A DNA stretch of 64,000 bases from Streptomyces sp. DT2A-34 (GCF_030499515.1 NZ_JASTWJ010000001.1:8908001-8972000), one strand, 5' to 3'. Positions 36,825 through 45,192 are shown, counted from the first letter of the stretch. The notes: generated by a model not told the origin, from the sequence alone. Numbers and translations are program-made.

Positions 36825-38236
36825 CAGATATCGTCCTCGTCGAACTCGTCGAACTCGTCGAACTCGTCGAACTCGTCGAACTCGGCATCGGCCTCCCGCT
36901 CGGCCTTGGCGAGCAGGCCGTGGTCGTGGCCCGCACGCTCGTATGCCTCGCGGTAGATCCGGGTGGTGTCCAGGCGCCTCAGGTACACCTCCGTGGTGAG
37001 GGTGCTGGTATGGCCGAGGAGGTCTCGCAGGATCATGACCGGGTCGTTTCTGCGCAGGTAGAGCGCCAGGGCCGCGTCCGCGTCGGTGTCCTTGACGAGC
37101 TTCGCGGCCTGGGCGTAGTAGCCGCCGATCAGCATCTCGAGGGTCCTGATCGCGAAAGTATGACGACATCGGTGCGGGGCCGTGTGCGGGAAACGAGGAT
37201 CGAACCGATCTCTGGTCCGCTCCGAGGTCCGCTTGAAGACCGTGGGCCAGTCGCGAAAGGGGCTCCCGTCGCTCTGCACGGCCAGCAGCATCGATCCGCC
37301 GTCCGGCCGGACCAGGCGCCGACGCTCCCGCGGCGTCAACTCGGACCACAGCACGCGGTCGCCGTCGACCCGGCCGCCGACATCGTCGGCCTCGGTCACC
37401 ATCAGCGGCGAGCCCCAAGCGGCCGGCGGTATCCACGACGAGCGCTCCACCGCCAGGGCGCGCTGCAGCCGCAGGTACTGGTGCAGCCGGGCGAGCGGGC
37501 CGTAGGTCGTCCACGTAGTGCGGAACTTCCGTCCCTTGGTGACCCCGGGCGGCACCGGTACCCAGATCGGCAGCTCCGTTCGACGGGGCGGCAATGGCGG
37601 GACTTCGCACTCCAACAGGTACGTGAACTCCTGCCGCCGCAGCCCGCTGGACAGGACGAAGCCGCCCACGGCCGCGTTGCGTGCCGTCGTCCGGCCCTGG
37701 TAGAGACCGTCCTCGGTGCCGTCCGGGCGCAGCCCGCCCAGCCCCTTCAGGAACAGGTCCTCGAAGTCCTTCTCGAAGTACTTGATCGTCACGTGCGGCT
37801 TCGGCATCCGCCGCTTGGAGAGGTTCACCGACTGCATGCGCACCTGGTCGCCGTACGCCGTGACGGCCTGCTTGTAGGTGAACGGCACCGCGGCCGCGTA
37901 TCCCTCGTCCTCGGCCCACCCGTAGAACAGGGACAGGATGCTCATGTGCTGGTTCCAGGTGGAGGCGGCGAACCGTTCCTTCAGCGGGCCGCACGCGCGG
38001 TACACCGCGTACGCGCTCAGGACACGCCGCAACTCAGATCGGCTGTCGAAGAGTTGGATACCTCGCTCGACCAGGAACACCGTCCAGTCCCGCACAACAC
38101 GGACGTAGGTCTCCCACGAGCTCGGCGCCGGACAACCGTTCGCCGGGAGTTCCTGAGCCCACCGGTTGATCACGGTCGTGACGCGAGGTCCGGTCGTGTC
38201 TTCGAAGAGGAGGTCGTGGTCAAGCAGGATCGGCAT
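36824..38236 (-). CDS. tyrosine recombinase 1 of the outer module
   Basis: A 470-residue recombinase with a full active site: SSGLRRQEFTYL, HRCRHTFAIRTLEML and LLGHTSTLTTEVYLRRL. The N-terminal core-binding domain spans residues 20-140. The last 20 residues are an acidic repeat of Phe-Asp-Glu units, encoded by a 9-base minisatellite. It is the first gene of the coupled recombinase trio. A strong hairpin lies 26-44 bases upstream of its start. Confidence 0.9.
   Translation of the reverse strand: MPILLDHDLLFEDTTGPRVTTVINRWAQELPANGCPAPSSWETYVRVVRDWTVFLVERGIQLFDSRSELRRVLSAYAVYRACGPLKERFAASTWNQHMSILSLFYGWAEDEGYAAAVPFTYKQAVTAYGDQVRMQSVNLSKRRMPKPHVTIKYFEKDFEDLFLKGLGGLRPDGTEDGLYQGRTTARNAAVGGFVLSSGLRRQEFTYLLECEVPPLPPRRTELPIWVPVPPGVTKGRKFRTTWTTYGPLARLHQYLRLQRALAVERSSWIPPAAWGSPLMVTEADDVGGRVDGDRVLWSELTPRERRRLVRPDGGSMLLAVQSDGSPFRDWPTVFKRTSERTRDRFDPRFPHTAPHRCRHTFAIRTLEMLIGGYYAQAAKLVKDTDADAALALYLRRNDPVMILRDLLGHTSTLTTEVYLRRLDTTRIYREAYERAGHDHGLLAKAEREADAEFDEFDEFDEFDEFDEDDI
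36838..36888 (-). repeat. 9-base tandem repeat at the end of recombinase 1
   Basis: TCGTCGAAC-type 9-base units are repeated head to tail about five and a half times, coding EFD-EFD-EFD at the protein C-terminus. It is just before the ATGA junction with recombinase 2, so unit changes would keep the frame but alter the acidic tail. Confidence 0.85.
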
Positions 38237-38261
38237 GCGGTCCGGTATGACCGGTTGGCTC

Positions 38262-38280
38262 GAGAGTCCCCAGGACTCTC
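38262..38280. promoter_or_regulatory. hairpin upstream of the recombinase operon
   Basis: GAGAGTCC (38262-38269) and GGACTCTC (38273-38280) form a perfect 8-bp stem with loop CCA, 26 bases upstream of the recombinase 1 start. It may be an operator or a terminator that insulates the element from outside transcription. Confidence 0.5.
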
Positions 38281-38599
38281 AGTTGGCAGAGGAGAAGTAC
38301 GTCATCAGCACGCCGGGGACCGTACCTATGCGACTTCAGTGACTGCAAAGCGCAAACGAGAGGGTTGTTGGGAGCCGAGCAAGTAATGAGACGCGGCAGT
38401 TCTGCTTACAGAAGGGCCGGCGAACAGGTCGAGGATGATCCGCCTCAATTGGCCAGCCCGAAGTCGTCCTGCATCGGCTCGACTTCACCCCGGCAGGCCC
38501 AGGGAGAGCAGCCGTCGACCACACCGTTTCTCCAGCTCCTCGACCGAGGCTGTCCGGTCGTCGAGCTCCTGTTGACGCGCTGCCCACTCGGCGGCCGTG

Positions 38600-38898
38600 A
38601 CGTGATCGACGCCGACCTCGAGCCCGGCAATTACACGGTGTACGTCAACCAGTTCGCCCTGCCGGCGGCCGCCACGAGCCAGAAGTACACCCTGCACACC
38701 TGGCTGATCTGCCCGGACAGTAAGCCGGACCACGCGGCCACCGCCGCACCGGCTGAACAGCCGGCCTCCATGGGAGGGAAAGCCGAGGTCACCGTCTCCT
38801 GGAAGGGCCTCCCGACAGGGCACTTCTACGTCGGCCTCGTCCAATACGGCGACGGAACAGACACCGTCGGCAACACGTTCATGACCGTCGCTCCCTGA
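38600..38898 (+). pseudogene. S8-type serine protease, C-terminal fragment
   Basis: About 98 residues of the C-terminal beta-sandwich of a secreted subtilisin-like S8 peptidase: LEPGNYTVYVNQFALPA, YTLHTWLICP, AEVTVSWKGLPTG and VQYGDGTDTVG. The catalytic domain is absent. The fragment begins near 38600; to its left the minus strand carries a separate coding-like remnant (WAARQQELDDRTASVEELEK) whose family I do not recognise. The break may mark the outer edge of an old insertion. Confidence 0.6.
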
Positions 38899-39168
38899 CC
38901 TCGTAGCAGCCCGCCCGGAGCCGACTCCGTCGCAGATGTGTGGTGGGTCGGCCCCGGTGTGTATCGGCGGCCGCGGCGGGCGGGTCCTGATGGCGGAGTT
39001 CGCGAGACTGACCGAGCTGGGTCGCGAACTGGCCGAACAACTGGCGGCCCGGGGCCGTGCAGAGGGCGCGAATCCGGTCGCTGCCAGGTCGGGCAACCTC
39101 CGCAGCGGCACGTCGCGCTAGAGACTGCTCACGGGTGTCGGTCCGGTCGCGATCGATGTGCGCAGGTG
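38899..39168. other. region between protease fragment and tRNA remnant
   Basis: A plus-strand frame from ATG 38990 to 39121 could encode 43 residues (MAEFARLTELGRELAEQLAA) with a helical start, but without a ribosome site it is not called. Nothing else is seen. Confidence 0.35.
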
Positions 39169-39230
39169 GGACTCGAACCTGCGGCCAAGTACTTAGAGGG
39201 CACCTGCTCTATCCGCTGAGCTACGGGGTC
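39169..39230 (-). pseudogene. tRNA-Arg(UCU) remnant with swapped 3' end
   Basis: On the minus strand, from 39230, the sequence is a normal actinobacterial tRNA-Arg: acceptor 5' strand GACCCCG, D arm GCTCAGCGGATAGAGC, an anticodon stem-loop with TCT, variable loop, then GCAGG-TTCGAGT of the T arm. After TTCGAGTCC it should continue TGC plus CGGGGTC to close the T and acceptor stems. Instead it reads CACCTGCGCAC, which pairs with neither. The loop base before the anticodon is also C instead of T. The swap inside the T loop is where integrases recombine, so this is probably an att-site scar. Confidence 0.75.
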
Positions 39231-39309
39231 TGACCTGCGAAAACGCAGCTTCGGGGCGCTGTCCCCCCGATGCGCGGGGGCATGGGGAAATTGTAGATCC
39301 CTGGTGACT

Positions 39310-39331
39310 GGGGGGACGCAAGCGTTCCCCC
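39310..39331. repeat. compact palindrome
   Basis: Ten bases (39310-39319, ending GACGC) pair with ten (39322-39331, starting GCGTT) across a two-base AA centre, with one G-T wobble. It lies between the tRNA remnant and the nuclease-like gene and could be an operator or element end. Confidence 0.45.
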
Positions 39332-39443
39332 AGCCGGGCCGAACGTAGGGTCTCACACACATTCTTCACGGCGCCGAACTCCTCTCGCGGAAACAATCCT
39401 GCACCTGCCCGGCGTTGGTGATCTTCGAGCCGAGGAGGGGAAG

Positions 39444-40337
39444 GTGTCGGGCCTGAAGCTGTTCCACACGACGAAAGACAGGGTGACCGAGGGCATGCCG
39501 CGTCTGGCCGAGGAAGAGGCCGATGTGCAGGACCTCATCGAGGCGCACATGGAGACCATGCTCGGGGTGCGGTTCCTGGCGAGCGAGTACAGCACCGGCC
39601 CCGTGCACGGCGGGCGCATCGATTCGCTGGGCATTGACGAGAACAACGCGCCCGCGATCGTGGAGTACAAGCGCGGTACCGACGCAGGCGTGATCCATCA
39701 GGGCCTCTTCTACATGGCGTGGCTGCTGGACCATAAGGACGCGTTCCGGCACCTGGTCCGCGACCGGCTCGGGGCTGCGGTCGCGGCCCAGGTGCTGTGG
39801 AGCGCACCGAGGCTGATCTGCGTGGCCGGCGACTTCACTCGCTACGACGTTCATGCCGTGCGCGAGCACCGCCGATCGATCGACCTGGTCCGTTACCGGT
39901 TCTTCGGCAACGAGCACATCGGCCTTGAGACGGTCGCCTCCGTCACCGGCCAGACCCCGGCATCCAGGGCAGTCCGCCGTCGCCGCAGAGTGGAGGCGCC
40001 GCGTGACCGTCGGGCGGACGGGGCGATCGTGGAGCTGGCTGCCGCGGTTGACGAGGTGCTGCTCGGACTCGGTGATGACATCACCAAGGTCGAGAACAGG
40101 ACCTACCGGGCGTACCAGCGGCTGCGGAACTTCGCCTGCGTTTGTCCGCCGCAGAAGACCAAGCTGCTCGTCTACCTCAAGGCCGACCCCAAGGAGGTCG
40201 ATCTCGTCCCCGGGTTCACCCGGGACGTGACGGGGCTTGGGCACCACGGAACCGGTGATCTGGAGGTGAAGTTGCGTACGGACCGGGACCTGGAGCGCGC
40301 TCAGGACCTGTTCCGTCTCAGCTACGCCGCGGCGTAA
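39444..40337 (+). CDS. NucS/DUF91-like nuclease domain with DUF5655 domain
   Basis: A 297-residue protein. Residues 20-160 resemble a DUF91/NucS-type PD-(D/E)XK nuclease: D60 in GGRIDSLGID and E74-Y-K76 in AIVEYKRG form the D...ExK core, followed by GVIHQGLFYMAWL. Residues 200-297 match the DUF5655 domain, which usually sits at the end of such proteins (VENRTYRAYQRLRNFACV). The GTG at 39444 has GAGGAGGGG upstream. Related proteins are described as predicted transport or restriction-like proteins; its location beside an att scar fits an element-carried defence or repair gene. Activity is inferred. Confidence 0.8.
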   Translation: MSGLKLFHTTKDRVTEGMPRLAEEEADVQDLIEAHMETMLGVRFLASEYSTGPVHGGRIDSLGIDENNAPAIVEYKRGTDAGVIHQGLFYMAWLLDHKDAFRHLVRDRLGAAVAAQVLWSAPRLICVAGDFTRYDVHAVREHRRSIDLVRYRFFGNEHIGLETVASVTGQTPASRAVRRRRRVEAPRDRRADGAIVELAAAVDEVLLGLGDDITKVENRTYRAYQRLRNFACVCPPQKTKLLVYLKADPKEVDLVPGFTRDVTGLGHHGTGDLEVKLRTDRDLERAQDLFRLSYAAA

Positions 40338-40519
40338 GAGCTTCACCACCGTCGCCTACATCGAATCCCACTGCCTCGTTGACTGACGAATGCACGGAGA
40401 ATCGGCAATCTGTGGCGGTGCCGGCTTCGTCGTGCGGCGCCCGAGCAGCGACTTCAGCTGCGTGCTCGTCGCTGGCCTCGCGCGGGAGGCCAGGGCGCTG
40501 CTTGCGCGGACGGCGAGGC

Positions 40520-41705
40520 ATGCACGGGCCGCGCCGGACCGGTGTGTCGTGTGACGCGGCCGTGGGCGAGTTCTTCTGTGAGGTCCGCGAGCAGCCGGCG
40601 GGGGCGTAGTTGGAAGCATTGATGGCCCAGGTGGGCCGGTCAGGGTTGGCGCCTGCCCACATGGTCCAGGCGGTGAGGCTGGCGCTGGGGTCCTGGACGG
40701 CGAAGGCGTCGAGCGTGAGCCCCGCGTCTCCCGTGGAGGTATTCCAGTGCGGCCAGCGACCGGAGGTTGCGGATGTCCAGCCGGCGTCGGTGAGCGGGCG
40801 AGTGACCGGGGCAACGGTCTTCTCGGTGATGGGGTTGCCGCCAGTCGTGTCTCATTCCCTGTGGGCGAGGGATATGAGCAGGGTTTTCAGGAGAGGGGCT
40901 GGGGTGCGCGCGGTCAGGGTGAGGTGCCACATCCGGTCCGAGACGGGCGTCTCATAGGCCGCGATGGTCCAGGCTTCCTCGCGGGGGTCGGCTTCGTGTA
41001 GGAGCTGGATGCGCAGGGTCTGTGATTCGTGGATGACGTGCGTGGTGTCATCGGAGAAGGTCCGCCACTTCTCCCCGTCGCGTTGCTCGGCGACGAACTC
41101 GTCGAGGACGGCGTCATGATCGCCAGGATCAGCGGCGTAGACGGGGACGGTCTGGATGTGGGGGACGGGCGGTTCGGCGTGGGTGGGCTGATCGGGTTGG
41201 CCAGTGCCTGGGGGTCTGGCAATTGCGGTGGCGGTCTGGCGTTCGGTGTCGGTCACGGGGGCGGGTCCGGGGCGGAGGGCGTCGCCGTGTGCGCGTTCGA
41301 GAGCGGTGACGGCCTGCGTGGGTGAGTCGAAGGTGTCGGCGATCTGCCGCATGGTTCTGGCCGTGGAGGTACGCGCTCTTGCCGGTGTCGCGGTAGGCGC
41401 CGACGGCCACGGTGATCCAGCCGTCGTCGGCCTGGATGATCAGGCGGCCGTGGCGGATGTCGTCGTAGATCTTCCGCGCTGCATCGGAGACGTCACGGAT
41501 CTCGGCACGGGTGCACCAGGGCCTGGGGTAGTCGGCCCAGGTCCGCTCATCGTCGATGGCCTTGCACAGGTGAGGTGTGATCTTGGTGGCGATGCTCCGG
41601 GCACGCCTACTCGGTCGGCTTGGTTAGCCCAGTAGGGCACTTCATGGTCGATGCGGGCCAGGACCATGGTGTCGTCGTCAATGGGTAGGAAGCCGTGGGG
41701 AATCA
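40520..41705 (-). pseudogene. DUF317-family protein, frameshifted and cut by an IS
   Basis: In order on the minus strand: TMVLARIDHEVPYWANQ (41705-41620), a shift to TKITPHLCKAIDDERTWADYP, AYRDTGKSAYLHGQNH, a shift near 41350 to MRQIADTFDSPTQAVTAL, AWTIAAYETPVSDRMWHLTL, and after 40852 further pieces of the DUF317 domain (AGWTSATSGRW, WTMWAGANPDRPTWAINASN). The N-terminus stops at the left end of the IS701 copy. At least three frameshifts are needed. Confidence 0.75.
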
Positions 41706-41707
41706 GG

Positions 41708-43128
41708 AGTAGTGCTTCGTTAGGTTGTGGGCTGTCTGTGGCTGCTCCGAGGGCTGGGCAGGGGGCGTCCGCAGGTGGTGCAGGTACCGGTCCAGCACCT
41801 CAGCAGGTCCTGAAGAACGTCGAGGACCTGGTAGAGGGTCAGGCCGGTGTGTGGACTTTTGGGTCGAGCCGCCTGAGGGTGAGGAATGCCTGGGCGGCGG
41901 TGACGAGGGTGACGTGGTGGTGCCAGCCGCGCCAGGTGCGGCCCTCGAAGTGGTCCAGTCCGAGGCCATGCTTGAGCTCGCGGTAATCGTGCTCGATCCG
42001 CCAGCGCATCTTGGCCCACCGCACCAGGTCAGCGGCCGGTGTGGCGGCAGGCAGGTTCGATATCCAGTAGTCCGTCGGAGCGTCCTGGCCGTCCGGCCAT
42101 TCGACGAGGAGTGTCTGGACGGGCAGGACGCCGTCCCACCGGTTGCGGCCGCCGCCCGCCTCCTGCGCTGCGGCCAGGGACTGCTTGCCCGCGGGCCGCA
42201 CTGTCAGCACCGCGAACCGCGAAGTCATCGCGCCTTTGCTGCCCTGCCTCCAGGTCACCTCGGTGAACCGCTCCGCACCCGCCTCCCCGGCGAGGACGCA
42301 GACGGCTCGCGGTGGGGTGCGGTAGCGGGCAAGGGTGGGCGGTCCGAGCCCGCCATACGCAGGCTGGTGCGGCTCAGCATCCTCCGGGTGGGCGACTTCC
42401 TTCCCGTTCAGGGCCAGGACATAGGACAGCCCTCGCTCCTGGAGACCGAGCCGGAAGGGGGTGCTGACGCCGTAGCCGGCGTCGGCGACCACGACCGGCG
42501 CCTTCAACTGCCACTGGGCGAGTGTGTCCAGGAGACCGAGCGCGAGACGCCACTTCTCCCGGTGCACCACGTCGTCGGGGACTCCTGCCCTGCGGCATCG
42601 GTCCGGCTCGTCCGTCCACTCACGCGGCAGATACAACTGCCACTCCAACGGGCACGAGGCAGTGTCGGTGGCGGCATGGACACTGACCGCGACCTGGCAG
42701 TTCGCCCGCTTGCCGACCGCTCCGCAGTACTGGCGGGCCACCCCGACCGACGCCTTGCCGCACTTGGGGAACGAGACATCGTCGATCACCCACACCTCGG
42801 GCCTGACAACTCCGGACAGCCGCTCGGCGATCCGCTGCCTGACCGGCAGCGGATCCCACGGCGACTGGTTCACGAACTGCTGCAGGGCCTGCATGTTCCC
42901 GTCCGGCAGACGCTCGGCCATCGGCTGGATCGACTTGCGCCGGCCGTCGAGCATCAGGCCCCGCAGATAACACTCGCCCCACCGCCGCTGATCCCGCCGC
43001 GGAAACGACCCGAACACATCGGCAACGAACTCCGCCAACTCGCCCCGGAGCCGTTCCACTTCCCCCAACCTCACTCCGGGAAGCTGCCCACGATCAGCCG
43101 AGATCACTCAACGTAACGAAGCACTACT
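41708..43128 (-). mobile_element. IS701-family insertion sequence
   Basis: A 1421-bp element. The ends are 17-base terminal inverted repeats: AGTAGTGCTTCGTTAGG at 41708-41724 and its inverse at 43112-43128, with one mismatch. One transposase gene fills the element. Flanking bases (TCAGG on the left, AGCCG on the right) do not form a direct repeat, and the DUF317 gene on the left does not continue on the right, so the DNA has rearranged since insertion. Confidence 0.88.
41839..43107 (-). CDS. IS701-family transposase
   Basis: A 422-residue DDE-type transposase. VWVIDDVSFPKCGKASVGVA holds the first aspartate; VVVADAGYGVSTPFR the second; the C-terminal WRIEHDYRELKHGLGLDHFEGR holds the catalytic glutamate in a YREx-type motif. 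Length and motif order match IS701. The start and stop lie within the inverted repeats and nothing looks broken, so the element may still move. Confidence 0.93.
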   Translation of the reverse strand: MISADRGQLPGVRLGEVERLRGELAEFVADVFGSFPRRDQRRWGECYLRGLMLDGRRKSIQPMAERLPDGNMQALQQFVNQSPWDPLPVRQRIAERLSGVVRPEVWVIDDVSFPKCGKASVGVARQYCGAVGKRANCQVAVSVHAATDTASCPLEWQLYLPREWTDEPDRCRRAGVPDDVVHREKWRLALGLLDTLAQWQLKAPVVVADAGYGVSTPFRLGLQERGLSYVLALNGKEVAHPEDAEPHQPAYGGLGPPTLARYRTPPRAVCVLAGEAGAERFTEVTWRQGSKGAMTSRFAVLTVRPAGKQSLAAAQEAGGGRNRWDGVLPVQTLLVEWPDGQDAPTDYWISNLPAATPAADLVRWAKMRWRIEHDYRELKHGLGLDHFEGRTWRGWHHHVTLVTAAQAFLTLRRLDPKVHTPA

Positions 43129-43137
43129 AGCCGTCTA

Positions 43138-43629
43138 CCTAGTCTCTAGACGGATCGAGCTCGGTCGCCTGGAGCCTCTGGACGGCTGCCGCCGGAGGGA
43201 TGTGATGGGTCCGGGCGCGCCGCTTGATGCCGCAGCGGCGCCGGGCGGACTTCGATGCCTGGGCGTCCTTCAATGTCCGGATAACCGTCATGTCGCGGCA
43301 TGTACAGGTCCACCGCCGCGGCGTGTGAGTACCTGGAGAGTCCTCCGAACGTTCCCCTTCGGGACGCAGGAGATGCACTGGGAATGGCCGGCGAGGAGCG
43401 CGGCGAGCTAGGGGAAGCGAGGCTGGCCGCAGATGCGGCACGGCGACGGCCGGCGGTCGTTGACCCGGCCGAGGTGGGAAACAGTCGGTTCCACGCCGCT
43501 CTCGTACGGGCGATCGCGGACTGAGGGGCGCTTCGCTCTTGAAGCGGAAGCTGCGGTCTTCGCCCGGGTAGACGAGGGGCAACCCCCACATCACCGAGAT
43601 TCTCGAGCGGTACAGCTAGGCTCGTAGGC
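43138..43629. other. region with no clear gene
   Basis: Some 490 bases between the IS701 end and a small gene. On the minus strand a short CRICGQ block and a later CISC block suggest a decayed zinc-ribbon gene, but stops interrupt it. No call is made. Confidence 0.3.
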
Positions 43630-43791
43630 ATGGGATTCGACTGGGAGAACATGCTCGGCACAAGCGGCAACGGCCTCAGCGATGCCTACGACAGCGCGGT
43701 CTCCGCAGTCATCTACAGCGAGGACCCGGGGGGTGATCGTCGGCCACTCCCGGTCGGAGAAGAGCACGACGACTCAGACGGCCTGCGCTGA
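43630..43791 (+). CDS. small acidic protein, unknown function
   Basis: A 53-residue frame from ATG 43630 to TGA 43791 (MGFDWENMLGTSGNGLSDAY). It is acidic, starts 5 bases after a GTAGG-like site and reads like a conserved small Streptomyces protein. It has no recognised domain. Confidence 0.4.
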   Translation: MGFDWENMLGTSGNGLSDAYDSAVSAVIYSEDPGGDRRPLPVGEEHDDSDGLR

Positions 43792-43899
43792 CCTCAGTAC
43801 ACACACGACAACGGCGTATGGTCGCCGCATCCCATGCTGATGCTGCTCGGTACGGAGGATAAGCGAGCGCCCCGCCGGAAGACCTTGGGCGCTCGTGCG

Positions 43900-44073
43900 T
43901 CACGCGGCCTTGACCAAGTTGGCCCGGGTCGCTCTCTCCCACTCGACCAGGAGTCGTTGGTACTCCGCCGCGCGGCCGGGGGCGTCGGGCTCCTCCATGA
44001 GCCGGCGGATGGCCGCGTTGATCCGCGCAGCAGCAGGGCGCAGCCTTCCGTGAGGCCGGGAGGGGGAGGGCAT
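43900..44073 (-). CDS. small helical protein, unknown function
   Basis: A 57-residue frame from ATG 44073 to TGA 43900-43902. The core INAAIRRLMEEPDAPGRAAE and YQRLLVEWERATRANLV predicts two helices and resembles small conserved Streptomyces proteins. There is no strong ribosome site. Confidence 0.45.
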   Translation of the reverse strand: MPSPSRPHGRLRPAAARINAAIRRLMEEPDAPGRAAEYQRLLVEWERATRANLVKAA

Positions 44074-44166
44074 TGGTAAAGCGTGCGGTCCCGCACCGAC
44101 AACGGTCGTCGGCTTCCCGCAGTGGAGGGCATGGCTGGCGCTCGGGCGGCTGTTCCCAGCGAAGGC

Positions 44167-44540
44167 GCGGACTGTCGACTTCCCGACTCCGCCCGTGCCT
44201 TCGCGGGGGTTTCACTGGTCCTCGGGGACTTCAACATCCTGGAGCCGGAGCACATCCTGAAGTACCGCACGTTCCAGCTGGGAGTACGCGTTCTATACCG
44301 GGCTCGCCGAGGCCGGCTACCGGGACGCCTTCCGCCTCCTGGCTCCGGACGCCCTGGAGTATTCCTGGGTGGGGCGCACCGGCGACGGCTACCGCTACGA
44401 CCACGCCCACGTCTCCGGCCCCCTCGCTGGGTGCCTGGCCGACTGCCGGTACGTGCACGAGCCGCGGACCGACGAGGACCGGCTCACCGACCACTCTGCC
44501 CTGACGGTCGCCCTGGCGCTCAACGCCGGGGCGCCGCTGG
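44167..44540 (+). pseudogene. endonuclease/exonuclease/phosphatase family, C-terminal remnant
   Basis: VLGDFNILEPEHILKYRTFQL in one frame contains the GDFN active-site motif of the EEP superfamily. Near 44280 the reading moves to another frame: WEYAFYTGLAEAGYRDAFRLL, then YRYDHAHVSGPL and TDHSALTVAL, the C-terminal DHxH-type and SDH-like motifs. The N-terminal half is missing. It runs straight into the MazG-like gene. Confidence 0.7.
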
Positions 44541-44620
44541 ACGTGACCGACCTGGCCGACCAGCTGATCCGCGCCGGCGCTGTTCTGACCCTGCTGCAGA
44601 ATCCACCCGCGGAGGACGGC

Positions 44621-44872
44621 ATGAAGGTTGACACCTGGGACTACGTGACGCGGCTGCGGAAGTGGCTCGACGCGGACGCGGCCCCGACGTCGGTGGAGGA
44701 CGCGCGGCTCCTGCGCGTGCTCAAGATTTCTGAGGAACTGGGGGAGGTCGCGGAGGCCCTTCACGGGGCGCTCGGCGCCAACCCGCGCAAGGGTGCGTCC
44801 CACGACTGGGGGGACGTGGCGAAGGAACTCGCGGACGTCATCGTGACGGTCATGGTCGCCTGGACACCGTGA
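44621..44872 (+). CDS. MazG-like protein
   Basis: An 83-residue protein with the helical MazG nucleotide-pyrophosphohydrolase-like core: LLRVLKISEELGEVAEALHG and VAKELADVIVTVMVAW, which contain the EExxE and ExxD metal-binding pattern. MazG enzymes cleave NTPs. It ends early compared with typical members (100-110 residues), at WTP. The ATG at 44621 has GGAGG 5 bases upstream; the frame is open farther up into the EEP remnant. Its stop overlaps the next start as GTGA. Confidence 0.7.
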   Translation: MKVDTWDYVTRLRKWLDADAAPTSVEDARLLRVLKISEELGEVAEALHGALGANPRKGASHDWGDVAKELADVIVTVMVAWTP

Positions 44873-45192
44873 GCGGGGATGGCGCGAGCCTGGTGGAGCA
44901 GCAGCTCCAGGGCCGCGTGGAGGAGGAGATCACGGCGGCCGGGGACACCCGGCTCTTCCAGGTCCTCGCGATCAGCGGCGACATGGGCGCCATCGCCACC
45001 GCCGTGTACGGCGCGCTGAGCATCGGCCCGCGCGGTGAGGCGGTCGAGATCACGCACACGTGGGAGGACGTGGAGGCGTGCCTCGGCCTGCTCATCCTCA
45101 CTGCCGCCGCCGCACTGGACGACCTCACCGGCGATGCCTGGGACACGGTGGATGAGCGGCTGCGTTTCCTCGTGGCGAGGGTCGCGGCCTAG
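44869..45192 (+). CDS. MazG-like paralogue
   Basis: A 107-residue helical protein related to the preceding one: LFQVLAISGDMGAIATAVYGALS aligns with LLRVLKISEELGEVAEALHG. The metal-binding glutamates are largely replaced (GDMGAIATAV), so it is probably not a pyrophosphatase. The GTG start overlaps the previous stop as GTGA, so the two are made together and may form a heteromer. Confidence 0.6.
   Translation: MSGDGASLVEQQLQGRVEEEITAAGDTRLFQVLAISGDMGAIATAVYGALSIGPRGEAVEITHTWEDVEACLGLLILTAAAALDDLTGDAWDTVDERLRFLVARVAA

Larger units (their letters stand above)
27400..38300 (-). mobile_element. outer Tn554-like module: three recombinases plus DUF6262
   Basis: In transcription order: recombinase 1 (38236-36824), recombinase 2 (36824-35067), the 5' part of recombinase 3 (35070-33382), then, after the inserted segment, the 3' part of recombinase 3 (28500-27935) and DUF6262 (27918-27421). 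Genes 1-2 and 2-3 overlap by four bases (ATGA and GTGA). Ends are not defined by repeats I could see; the limits given are the outermost module genes. Confidence 0.65.

Noticed and set aside
39163..39236. A functional tRNA gene.
   Set aside because: The 3' half cannot pair with the T or acceptor stem, so it is called a remnant.
39255..39290. CCCCCC-GATGCGC-GGGGG looks like a type I-E CRISPR repeat of actinomycetes.
   Set aside because: Only one unit is present, with no spacer-repeat periodicity and no cas gene; it is a simple hairpin.
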